A stretch of 64,000 bases of DNA, from the NCBI GenBank assembly GCA_049366715.1, contig JBMNCQ010000059.1, forward strand, positions 118,043 through 182,042, in the 5' to 3' direction. Positions 51,260-59,132 of this stretch are shown one piece after another (position 1 is the stretch's first letter; each line of letters opens with the position of its first letter). The position numbers were made by a program, and so were the translations under genes. The notes under the pieces were generated by a model that ran no database searches, was not told the DNA's origin, and was given only the letters and a program-made list of their open reading frames with translations. The DNA comes from JBMNCQ01 sp049366715. Lineage in GTDB: Bacteria; Bacillota; Peptococcia; Peptococcales; BICA1-8.

Positions 51260-53137
51260 ATGTATCGTATGTTGAATCCGGGAAAGATTGGCAATATATC
51301 ACTGAAAAACCGTGTGATTATACCGTCGATGTGCCTTTATTATTCCGATAATGAGGGCAATGTCACCGATAAACTGGCTGCTTTTATTGAAACAAGGGCC
51401 CGGAACGGGGTGGGAGGTTTTATCGTACCGGCCAATCCCTATGGCAAAAATAAGCGTGCCCGCGGTTCCATCGTTGATGACTCCCGTATTGAGCAGTGGA
51501 AGCGTCTCACAGATATGGTTCACAGCTATGATGCCAGGATATTTTGTCAGCTGCATCCGTCAGGGTTTCAATTCGGCCGGAAAGAATTTACCGAGTCACC
51601 TCTGGACTGGACTACTGAAGAAGTTGCCATGATCATAGAGGCCTATGCCCAGGGAGCGCTGCGGGCTAAGAAAGCAGGTTTCGACGGAGTTGAAATTCAC
51701 GGTGCCCACGGTCATGAAGTTGCTTTATTTTTATCTACTTTAATCAATAAGCGGACAGATAAATATGGACAGGGAATTGAAGGACACACGGCGATCATAA
51801 CGGAGATGATTCAGAAGATAAAAGAATATGCCGGGCAGGATTTTCCGGTAATACTCCGGATCAGCGGTGAAGAAAGATTACCCGGCGGCAGAGAAATTGC
51901 TGAAACTCTGGAGATTTGTCTCCTGGCTGAGAAGGCAGGGGCAGATGCCATTCACGTTTCCGTAGGTATGCCGGAGAGTGAACAATGGGAATGCCCTTCC
52001 AGTGAAATTGAGCAAGGACATTTAGCCTGGATGGGCGAAAAATTAAAAGCTAAACTGGCGATACCGGTAATTATTGTCGGCCGTATTGTCAACTGGCAAG
52101 TTGCCGAGGATATTATTCGTTCCGGGAAAGCCGATTTTATTGCTATTGCCCGGGCGTTCCTGGCCGAACCTAATTGGATGTCTTCCGTTGGCAAGGAGGA
52201 TTTAAGTGATATCCGCCGGTGTATTGCCTGTAACCAGGGATGCCGCACAACAAGAGCCTTGAAGAAAACCATCACCCACTGCCTGCAGAATCCTTTGACA
52301 GGTCATGAAGAAGAGATTATCATCGAACCGGATCCGGATAAGAAGAAAATTTGTGTAATCGGAGCAGGCGTCAGTGGATTGGAAGCTGCTCATGTAATGT
52401 CTTTAAGAGGTCATGATGTTACAATCTATGAAAAAGAAAACTTTATCGGTGGTAATTTCCGTTGGGCCAGCATGCCTCCCGGGAAAAAAGCTTATCTTAA
52501 TTTGCTTGATTTTTATGAAACAACATTAACCAAACGGGGAGTCGGCATAATTTTAAATCAGGAGATCGCAGAAATCCCGGCTCAAAAATATGATATTGTT
52601 ATTGTCGCCGTAGGGGCTAAAGAAATCATACCGCCTATTGATTATGGGGATGCAGTTGTTTATACGGCTGTCGATTTACTTTCTAACGGAAAGCCGGAGG
52701 TTGATCAGTATGTGGTTATCGGTGACGGATTGGTAGGTTATGAGGCTGCTGATTATCTTTTAGCCCAGGGCAAGAAGGTTGTACTGGTAGGGGATACCAG
52801 AGAGGAAGCCAGTGAAAAGCTGGGGATAGCCAGATGGCATTTTATGTCGGAAAGATTTAAAGAAAATACCGAAAATCTGACGATAATCAAATATTCTACA
52901 GTCGTATCCGTTAATTCTCAATCGTTTAGAATCAAAGATCAGGATGGAGAGATCAGGGAAATTAAAGGCGCTTACACCTTTATCCTGGCCTGTGGTTTTA
53001 AAGGTAATCTGGAATTATACGAAGAGTTAAAAAGTAAAACAGCGAATGTTTATTTAGTGGGCACTGCTAAAAATTGCGGTGATGCGATGGATGCCATCCA
53101 CGATGCATTTAATACTGCTTTAAATATTAAAATTTAA
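51260..53137 (+). CDS. Old Yellow Enzyme-type Fe-S flavoprotein (dienoyl-CoA/enoate reductase family)
   Basis: This 625-residue protein has an FMN-binding TIM barrel (about 1-340, with GAHGHEVALFLSTLINKRTDKYG and VGRIVNWQVAEDIIRSGKADFIAIARAFLAEP). A cluster motif CIACNQGC ... HCLQNP (about 330-360) and an FAD/NAD part (KICVIGAGVSGLEAAHVM, then IGDGLVGYEAADYLL) follow. This is the 2,4-dienoyl-CoA reductase / enoate reductase layout that reduces activated C=C bonds. It is cotranscribed with NicX-like 1 and the aconitase pair. The substrate is unknown. Confidence 0.92.
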   Translation: MYRMLNPGKIGNISLKNRVIIPSMCLYYSDNEGNVTDKLAAFIETRARNGVGGFIVPANPYGKNKRARGSIVDDSRIEQWKRLTDMVHSYDARIFCQLHPSGFQFGRKEFTESPLDWTTEEVAMIIEAYAQGALRAKKAGFDGVEIHGAHGHEVALFLSTLINKRTDKYGQGIEGHTAIITEMIQKIKEYAGQDFPVILRISGEERLPGGREIAETLEICLLAEKAGADAIHVSVGMPESEQWECPSSEIEQGHLAWMGEKLKAKLAIPVIIVGRIVNWQVAEDIIRSGKADFIAIARAFLAEPNWMSSVGKEDLSDIRRCIACNQGCRTTRALKKTITHCLQNPLTGHEEEIIIEPDPDKKKICVIGAGVSGLEAAHVMSLRGHDVTIYEKENFIGGNFRWASMPPGKKAYLNLLDFYETTLTKRGVGIILNQEIAEIPAQKYDIVIVAVGAKEIIPPIDYGDAVVYTAVDLLSNGKPEVDQYVVIGDGLVGYEAADYLLAQGKKVVLVGDTREEASEKLGIARWHFMSERFKENTENLTIIKYSTVVSVNSQSFRIKDQDGEIREIKGAYTFILACGFKGNLELYEELKSKTANVYLVGTAKNCGDAMDAIHDAFNTALNIKI

Positions 53138-53157
53138 GTAATTGCCGAGGTGGTCAT

Positions 53158-54393
53158 ATGGGGATGACAGTGACAGAAAAAATACTGGCTAAAGCAAGTA
53201 AAAAAGCTGTTGTGTTTCCGGGGGAGATCGTTAAGGCCAAAGTTGATAAGGCTATGATCCATGATAATAACGCTCCGTTGGTGATGAAACATTTCAGTAA
53301 GATCGTTGTTGATCAAGTATGGGATCCGGAAAGAATTGTTTTTGTAGTCGACCATCATAGTCCCTGCACATCGATTAAAGCTGCCCAGCATCAGGCTGAA
53401 ATGCGGGAGTTTGCCCGGAAGCAGGGTGTGAAAAAGTTCTTTGACTGCGGAGAGGGTATCTGTCATGTACTGATGCTGGAAAAAGGGCTGGCAGGTCCGG
53501 GTCAGGTAATCGTAGGAACAGATTCCCATACGACGGGGGAAGGAGCACTGGGCAGCTTTGCAACGGGGATTGGTGCTACGGAAATGGCCGGTGTTTTGGC
53601 AACAGGCGAGATTTGGCTGAGAGTTCCGGAAACCATTAAGGTTGAAATCAACGGGGATATACCTTCCGGCAGTGATGCCCGGGATGTGATTTCCCTGGTT
53701 TTGCAAAAGATAGGTGCTTCCGGTGCTAATTATTTAGCCGTTGAATTTACCGGGACAACTGTTGAAAAAATGGATTTGAGTGAGAAAACTACCTTATGTG
53801 TCATGAGTATGGAGATGGGAGCTAAAAATGCGGTTATTGTACCTGCGGAAGGCAAGAATACCGGAGATCATCTGGAAAGTGACCCTGATGCCGGATATTA
53901 TGCCCATTTAGTCTTTGATGTTGCAGATTTAGAACCGCTGGTGGCCTGTCCCAGCTTACCGACAAATATCAGAAAAGTAGAAGAAGTGGAAAAAGACAGA
54001 ATCTTTATTAATCAAGCTGCCGTTTCCTCCTGCGCAGGGGCTCAGCTCAGGGATTTAAAAGCTGCGGCAGAAATTCTCAAGAACAAAAAAATTGCGGAGA
54101 ATGTCAGGTTACTTGTTATTCCGGCCAGCAGGGAAATATATAATCAGGCGATGCATGAAGGTTATCTTAACATTCTTCACGATGCCGGAGCCATCATCAG
54201 TTCTCCTGCCTGTGGAGCCTGCGGGGCTCATGATATCGGAGCCCTGGCACCGGGAGAAGTTTGTATTAGTTCTACGACCCGGAACATGCCGGGGAGAATG
54301 GGGCCGGGCGGGGAAATATACCTGGCCAGTGCAGCAACTGTAGCAGCGTCTGCCTTGAAAGGATATATTTGTGATCCCAGAAAAGTCGTTTAG
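53158..54393 (+). CDS. aconitase-family large subunit (LeuC/HacA/DmdA type)
   Basis: This 411-residue [4Fe-4S] hydro-lyase large subunit has VVDHHSPCTSIKAAQHQ, GTDSHTTGEGALGSFATGIGATE with the active-site His, NQAAVSSCAGAQLRDLKAAAEIL, and SSPACGACGAHDIGALAPGEVCISSTTRN with the cluster Cys residues. Isopropylmalate, homoaconitate and dimethylmaleate hydratases share this fold, and the catabolic setting favours a non-biosynthetic substrate. The small subunit gene follows 23 bp later. The GAGGTGG site fits ATG 53158 or 53164. Confidence 0.93.
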   Translation: MGMTVTEKILAKASKKAVVFPGEIVKAKVDKAMIHDNNAPLVMKHFSKIVVDQVWDPERIVFVVDHHSPCTSIKAAQHQAEMREFARKQGVKKFFDCGEGICHVLMLEKGLAGPGQVIVGTDSHTTGEGALGSFATGIGATEMAGVLATGEIWLRVPETIKVEINGDIPSGSDARDVISLVLQKIGASGANYLAVEFTGTTVEKMDLSEKTTLCVMSMEMGAKNAVIVPAEGKNTGDHLESDPDAGYYAHLVFDVADLEPLVACPSLPTNIRKVEEVEKDRIFINQAAVSSCAGAQLRDLKAAAEILKNKKIAENVRLLVIPASREIYNQAMHEGYLNILHDAGAIISSPACGACGAHDIGALAPGEVCISSTTRNMPGRMGPGGEIYLASAATVAASALKGYICDPRKVV

Positions 54394-54416
54394 TCATTCT
54401 AAAAAGAGGTGAAGAA

Positions 54417-54917
54417 ATGTCTGCAAAATGCTGGAAGTTTGGTCATGATATTTCAACTGATGAAATTATTCCGGTCCGTTTCATGATCGTTACAGAACCT
54501 GCTGAATTGGCAAAGCATATCATGGAGAATTTGGACCCTGAATTTGTTCATAAATTCCAACCGGGAGAAATATTTATGGCCGGAGAAAATTTTGGTTATG
54601 GCTCCAGCCGGGAACATGCCGCATTAGCCTTAAAGGCTGCAGGAGTTCAGGCGATTATTGCCAGGTCCTTTGCCCGTATTTTTTACAGAAATTCGATAAA
54701 TATCGGCCTGCCGGTTCTGGTTTGTCCTGAAGCCGTTGACAACAGTGCTGAAGGAGACATAATCGAAATTGATATCGACAGAAGTTTAATCAGAAATTTG
54801 AGCAGAAATATGGAATTTACTTTTCAATCTTATCCTTCTTTTATTATGGAATTCTTTAAACGAGGCGGTTTAATCAATGCCTTGAATGAAGAGTTAAGTG
54901 ATAAACTAAATTTATGA
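54417..54917 (+). CDS. aconitase-family small subunit (LeuD/DmdB type)
   Basis: This 166-residue swivel-domain subunit begins with CWKFGHDISTDEIIPVRF and carries YGSSREHAALALKAAGVQAIIARSFARIFYRNSINIGLPVL, the substrate-recognition loop of the family. It pairs with the large subunit upstream to hydrate/dehydrate a hydroxy-acid. Length is typical for LeuD. An AAGAGGTGAAGAA leader precedes ATG. Confidence 0.94.
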   Translation: MSAKCWKFGHDISTDEIIPVRFMIVTEPAELAKHIMENLDPEFVHKFQPGEIFMAGENFGYGSSREHAALALKAAGVQAIIARSFARIFYRNSINIGLPVLVCPEAVDNSAEGDIIEIDIDRSLIRNLSRNMEFTFQSYPSFIMEFFKRGGLINALNEELSDKLNL

Positions 54918-54936
54918 AACGAAAGGGGAGTTTAGT

Positions 54937-55953
54937 ATGTTAAGAGGTAGGAGGAAAGCTTTAATCTGGTTATGTGGTCTTATTGCTATCACGTTAGTTC
55001 TTTTCGGATGTTCAGGACAAGACGCCAAACAAGAAGCAAAGGATGAGCCTCAACAAGGACAAGCAGAGAATAGTGAGGCCAGCTGGCCGACTAAGGAAAT
55101 CGAGGTTGTCTATCACTCTAAAGCCGGTTCCGGGGGAGATATTTTTCTCAGGGCTATGGGGAAAGCTGCCGAGCCCATGTTAGGACAGCCTTGGGTTGTC
55201 AACAACCTTACCGGTGCTTCCGGGGCTAATGCCTGGGATTATGTAGCTAAGGCAGCTCCGGACGGGTATACCATTTTAGGGATGTCCTCAACGATTGTTA
55301 CTTCTCCATTGCAGAATAAGATGCCGATTTCCTATCAGGACTTTGACCCTGTAGCTATGATGTTTATTGATCCCATTGTAATTTTTGTACCTGCTGATTC
55401 TCCTTATCAGACCCTAGGTGAAATGATTGAGGCTGCCAGGCAAGAACCGGGCAAACTAAAATGGGCCGGAGGTACTGCCGGAAATATTGAGTTTGTCGGC
55501 GCGAGAGAATTGATGAAAGTAGCTGATTTTAAAGCATCATTAGTTCCCTTTGAAGGAGGCGGCGATGCCGTAGTTTCGGTATTAGGCGGACATCTTGATG
55601 CCGGTATCGGAGAATATGCTGAAATGAAGGCCAGTGTTGAAGCCGGTAAAATTAGAATCCTCGCCACTTTCAACCTGCTTCCTGATAATCCTGATATTCA
55701 AACTGTGGAAGAAGCAGGTTACCCGGAAGTGAAACTGGAAAAATTCCGCGGAATATTTGTTCCGAAAGGAACTCCTGCGGAGATTATTGATCGATTAGTG
55801 GAAGTAATGAAAGATGTTTATCATGACCCGGACTTTAAAAGGTATTACGAGGAAGGAAACTTAATTCCGGCCTTCGCTGCTAAAGAAGAATTCACGAAAG
55901 TAATTGAAAATCAATATAAACAGGTTGAGGAATCCCTGAAAAATATTAACTAA
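54937..55953 (+). CDS. tctC: TTT transporter solute-binding lipoprotein 2 (TctC/Bug family)
   Basis: This 338-residue lipoprotein has a signal ending LVLFGC (about residue 25). The Bug-fold blocks are EIEVVYHSKAGSGGDIFLRAM, VVNNLTGASGANAWDYVAKAAPDGYTILG and KFRGIFVPKGTPAEIIDRL. It differs clearly from the binding protein at 38378 (for example HSKAGSGGD versus PFSAGGGSD in the substrate loop), so a different acid is likely. It is followed by a hairpin and then tctB2-tctA2. Confidence 0.94.
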   Translation: MLRGRRKALIWLCGLIAITLVLFGCSGQDAKQEAKDEPQQGQAENSEASWPTKEIEVVYHSKAGSGGDIFLRAMGKAAEPMLGQPWVVNNLTGASGANAWDYVAKAAPDGYTILGMSSTIVTSPLQNKMPISYQDFDPVAMMFIDPIVIFVPADSPYQTLGEMIEAARQEPGKLKWAGGTAGNIEFVGARELMKVADFKASLVPFEGGGDAVVSVLGGHLDAGIGEYAEMKASVEAGKIRILATFNLLPDNPDIQTVEEAGYPEVKLEKFRGIFVPKGTPAEIIDRLVEVMKDVYHDPDFKRYYEEGNLIPAFAAKEEFTKVIENQYKQVEESLKNIN

Positions 55954-55961
55954 TCTTTCTG

Positions 55962-55983
55962 AGGGGCGGGTTAAATCCCGCCC
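55962..55983 (+). terminator. hairpin between tctC2 and tctB2
   Basis: GGGCGGG / CCCGCCC (55964-55983) with loop TTAAAT and no long T-run. It sits where the palindrome at 39392 sits in the first transporter set. Confidence 0.7.
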
Positions 55984-56019
55984 TATCATATAAGGATAAT
56001 CAACAATGGAGGTGAGCTT

Positions 56020-56484
56020 ATGTTTCAGCGCAATGATTGGATTACCGGAATAATCTCCCTGTTCATCGGCGTATTTACATTAATCAGGGCTGCTACATGG
56101 AATGCACAATCTCTTGATCCCTCGGGGCCGGGAGCAATTCCGATAATTTTGGCCTGGGGCATAATTGTAATTGGAATCATTCACCTGATCGGTTCCTGGT
56201 CTGCCGTGAAAAAAGGCGAAAGTAAAGAGACCTTTAACTGGGGTGAATATAAAATTATAGCACAAATTACAGTTATGTGTATTATTTATATTCTTTTATT
56301 AAGAAGCATAGGATACTTGATTTTAACGCCTTTATTAATTATGGGCATCATGAAAAGTGTTAACGAACCGAATACCTGGAAATCTTTTAAAGTAGGGGTG
56401 CTTTCCACCGTAGTTTTGTTCGTGGTATTTTTCTATGGCCTGCATGTCAAATTACCACTAGGATTCTTTAACAATATATTCTAA
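56020..56484 (+). CDS. tctB: TTT transporter small membrane subunit 2 (TctB)
   Basis: This 154-residue protein has four membrane segments and a first-loop sequence AATWNAQSLDPSGPGAIPIILAWG matching the TctB pattern, with a distal IIYILLLRSIGYLILTPLLIMGIM. It is the small integral subunit paired with TctA2. GGAGGTGAGC precedes ATG. Confidence 0.9.
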   Translation: MFQRNDWITGIISLFIGVFTLIRAATWNAQSLDPSGPGAIPIILAWGIIVIGIIHLIGSWSAVKKGESKETFNWGEYKIIAQITVMCIIYILLLRSIGYLILTPLLIMGIMKSVNEPNTWKSFKVGVLSTVVLFVVFFYGLHVKLPLGFFNNIF

Positions 56485-56517
56485 TACCGTATTTTACTTG
56501 AAAGGAGGAAATATATT

Positions 56518-58008
56518 TTGATTGAGCACATTTCATTAGGCCTGGACATGGTACTGCAGTGGCAATCTCTGCTGGCAATATTATTTGGCGTAACCTGGGG
56601 AATCTTTGGCGGGATGATTCCCGGTATCAACTCTACCATTGCTATGGCCCTGATTTTACCCTTTACCTGGGGAATGGATCCTGTAGTGGCAATGATGATG
56701 CTGGCCGGGGTTTATGCAGGCGGGGAATACGGCGGGTCTATCCCGGCTATTCTTATCGGAACACCAGGTACAAATGCTGCAGCCTGTACGGTTTTAGACG
56801 GTTATGAGCTGCATAAACAGGGGAGAACGGGGTTAGCGTTATATACTTCTCTTATCTCTTCATCTTTTGGAGGATTGATCGGAGCTGCTGTTTTAATTTT
56901 GGTCGCCGTACCACTGGCCGGAGTTGCTTTGGCTTTCGGACCGGCAGAGTATTTTAGTCTGGCTACGGTGGGTCTTACCCTTGTCTGTTCACTGGGAGAG
57001 AAAAATGTCTTAAAAGGCATTTTAGCCGGGATGCTGGGTGTTTTGTTATCGACAGTAGGCTTTGACCCTTTTTCGGCAGTACCCAGATTTACCTTTGGCA
57101 TACTTTCCTTAAATGAAGGGTTTAAGATGATTCCTTTAATGATGGGTTTATTTGCTGTATCAGAAATGTTTAAACAGTCCCAGAGATTAACAAGTGACAG
57201 TGATTTTGTTTTAAGCACCAAAACCGATACCAGTTTTCCGTCCTGGAAAGAAATTAAAAATTTTCTGCCTTTCTCATCTTTGGCTGCGCTGGCCGGGGTC
57301 GTGATCGGGGCTATGCCGGGAGCAGGTGCAACGGCGGCGGCTTTTATTACTTACAGTGAAGCGAAAAGATGGAGTAAAAATTCTGATTCTTTTGGGCAAG
57401 GGAATCCTATCGGCGTTGCCGTACCGGAAGCAGCCAATAATGCAGTAACCGGCGGAGCTATGGTCCCCCTGTTAGCTTTGGGAATTCCCGGCTCAAATTC
57501 TACAGCCATTATGCTGGGCGCTCTGATGATTCATAATGTAACACCGGGCCCCCTGCTTTTTACCAAAAGTCCGGAGATTCCTTACGGTATTTTTGTCGCT
57601 TTGTTCATTGCGAATATTTGTATGTTTATTGCCGGATATTTCTTTATTAAATTTGCCATCAAAGCGACCAGTATTTCCAAATCGGCTTTAATAGCAGTTG
57701 TGATCACCCTTGTATTTACAGGGTCTTATGCTTACAGCGGTGAGATTTTCGATATAGGTGTTGCCCTTTGTTTTGGTCTTCTAGGTATTTTGATGCGTCA
57801 TTTTAAAGTTCCCCATACGGCTACTGTGCTGGGATTCGTCCTGGGGTTCATTATGGAAGCCAATTTAAGGCGGGCTTTAATTGTATCTGACGGGAGTTAT
57901 TCCGGTGTGATTTTTAACTCGGGTATCAGTTCTGTTTTATTTATCATAGCGGTAGCATCCGTAGTTGTGTCCTTAATCAGAGGATTTCGAACGCAAGTAG
58001 CTAAGTAG
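56518..58008 (+). CDS. tctA: TTT transporter large membrane subunit 2 (TctA)
   Basis: This 496-residue polytopic subunit has the two family repeats GGMIPGINSTIAMALILPFTWG and GAMPGAGATAAAFITYSEAKRW, together with GNPIGVAVPEAANNAVTGGAMVPLLALGIPGS. It has about 11-12 membrane segments. The TTG start lies 9 bp after AAAGGAGG. It is clearly a paralogue of the protein at 39916, with its own binding protein, completing a second TTT system. Confidence 0.95.
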   Translation: MIEHISLGLDMVLQWQSLLAILFGVTWGIFGGMIPGINSTIAMALILPFTWGMDPVVAMMMLAGVYAGGEYGGSIPAILIGTPGTNAAACTVLDGYELHKQGRTGLALYTSLISSSFGGLIGAAVLILVAVPLAGVALAFGPAEYFSLATVGLTLVCSLGEKNVLKGILAGMLGVLLSTVGFDPFSAVPRFTFGILSLNEGFKMIPLMMGLFAVSEMFKQSQRLTSDSDFVLSTKTDTSFPSWKEIKNFLPFSSLAALAGVVIGAMPGAGATAAAFITYSEAKRWSKNSDSFGQGNPIGVAVPEAANNAVTGGAMVPLLALGIPGSNSTAIMLGALMIHNVTPGPLLFTKSPEIPYGIFVALFIANICMFIAGYFFIKFAIKATSISKSALIAVVITLVFTGSYAYSGEIFDIGVALCFGLLGILMRHFKVPHTATVLGFVLGFIMEANLRRALIVSDGSYSGVIFNSGISSVLFIIAVASVVVSLIRGFRTQVAK

Positions 58009-58050
58009 CAAAGCATTCCTTACGGATTTTATTTACAAAGGAGGAATAGT

Positions 58051-59028
58051 ATGAAAATTTTGAATATGGCCCGTGGTGCTAATATGCTCATTAATCAGGT
58101 TTTGGAAGTAAAAAAAGGTGAGACCGTGCTTATTGTTACCGACACCGACCGGCCCCGGATCATCACGGAGGCTCTGGCTTACAGTGCAGAATCCGCCGGT
58201 GCCGTAGTCACGGTGATTATTATGAAGCCCCAGAGCATCGGCGGGGAAGAACCCCCGAGCCCCGTTGCCGCAGCCATGGCGAATTCCCAGATTGTGATTA
58301 ATCAGGCTACTTTCAGCCTTACTCATACCGATGCAGCACGGCAGGCCAGGAAAAATGGTGCCAGAATAGCAAATCTGCGGAATTTTACCGAAGATATGAT
58401 GGTTAACGGCGGGATTAATGCCGACTATGACCAAGTGGGGAGAATTAGTGAGCAGTTAGCTCAATTATTGACCAAAGCGGATGAAATCAGGCTGACAACC
58501 CCCGAGGGGACCGATCTGATCATGAAATCTGCGGGGAGAGAGGCTATTGCTCAGACGGGTATGGTGAAAGAAAGCGGGCAAATTTCGGGACTGCCTGACG
58601 GTGAATCTACCTTGGCACCTTTAGAGGGAACTACTGAAGGAGTGATCGTTGCTCCTTATATCGCCGATATTCTGGGGGAAATCACCGAGCCGTTCCGGAT
58701 GCAGGTCACAAAGGGCCGGATTGTGGAGATTCAAGGGGGATTGCAGGCTTTAAAGCTGCGAGAGCTGTTAAAAAAACATGATGACAACGGTTATAATGCT
58801 GCTTCCCAGTTTGCCCTGGGTACGAATCCGGCTTGCCGGGTCATTCCCAACACCCGGGAAGTTTCCAAAAAACTTGGTACAGCCCATATTGCAATCGGCG
58901 ATAATCGAAGTTTAGGAGGAAATAGTCCCAGTTCTTTTCATATCGATTTTGTATTTCTGAAACCCAGTGTTTATTTAGACGGGCGTTGTATTATAGAAAA
59001 CGGGGAATGTCTCCTTGATTTTGCATAA
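58051..59028 (+). CDS. M29/NicX-like metalloprotein 2
   Basis: This 325-residue protein is a paralogue of the one at 50260. LNMARGANMLINQVLEVKKGETVLIVTDTDRP opens it; metal-ligand candidates are Glu in LPDGESTLAPLEGTTEG, His in LGTAHIAIGDN and HxD in SSFHIDFVF. Two paralogues at both ends of one transporter operon suggest a heteromeric enzyme or two related steps. An AAGGAGG site precedes ATG. No adjacent peptide transporter is seen, arguing against a peptidase. Confidence 0.82.
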   Translation: MKILNMARGANMLINQVLEVKKGETVLIVTDTDRPRIITEALAYSAESAGAVVTVIIMKPQSIGGEEPPSPVAAAMANSQIVINQATFSLTHTDAARQARKNGARIANLRNFTEDMMVNGGINADYDQVGRISEQLAQLLTKADEIRLTTPEGTDLIMKSAGREAIAQTGMVKESGQISGLPDGESTLAPLEGTTEGVIVAPYIADILGEITEPFRMQVTKGRIVEIQGGLQALKLRELLKKHDDNGYNAASQFALGTNPACRVIPNTREVSKKLGTAHIAIGDNRSLGGNSPSSFHIDFVFLKPSVYLDGRCIIENGECLLDFA

Positions 59029-59132
59029 TATTTTGGTTAAACGCATAAAAGTTTTACCCTGGAGTAAATTAAAGGAAAATATTTTGTTTTAGAGAATTCA
59101 TAACATAAAAGTTTTTCCGGAGGTAAAATTTG

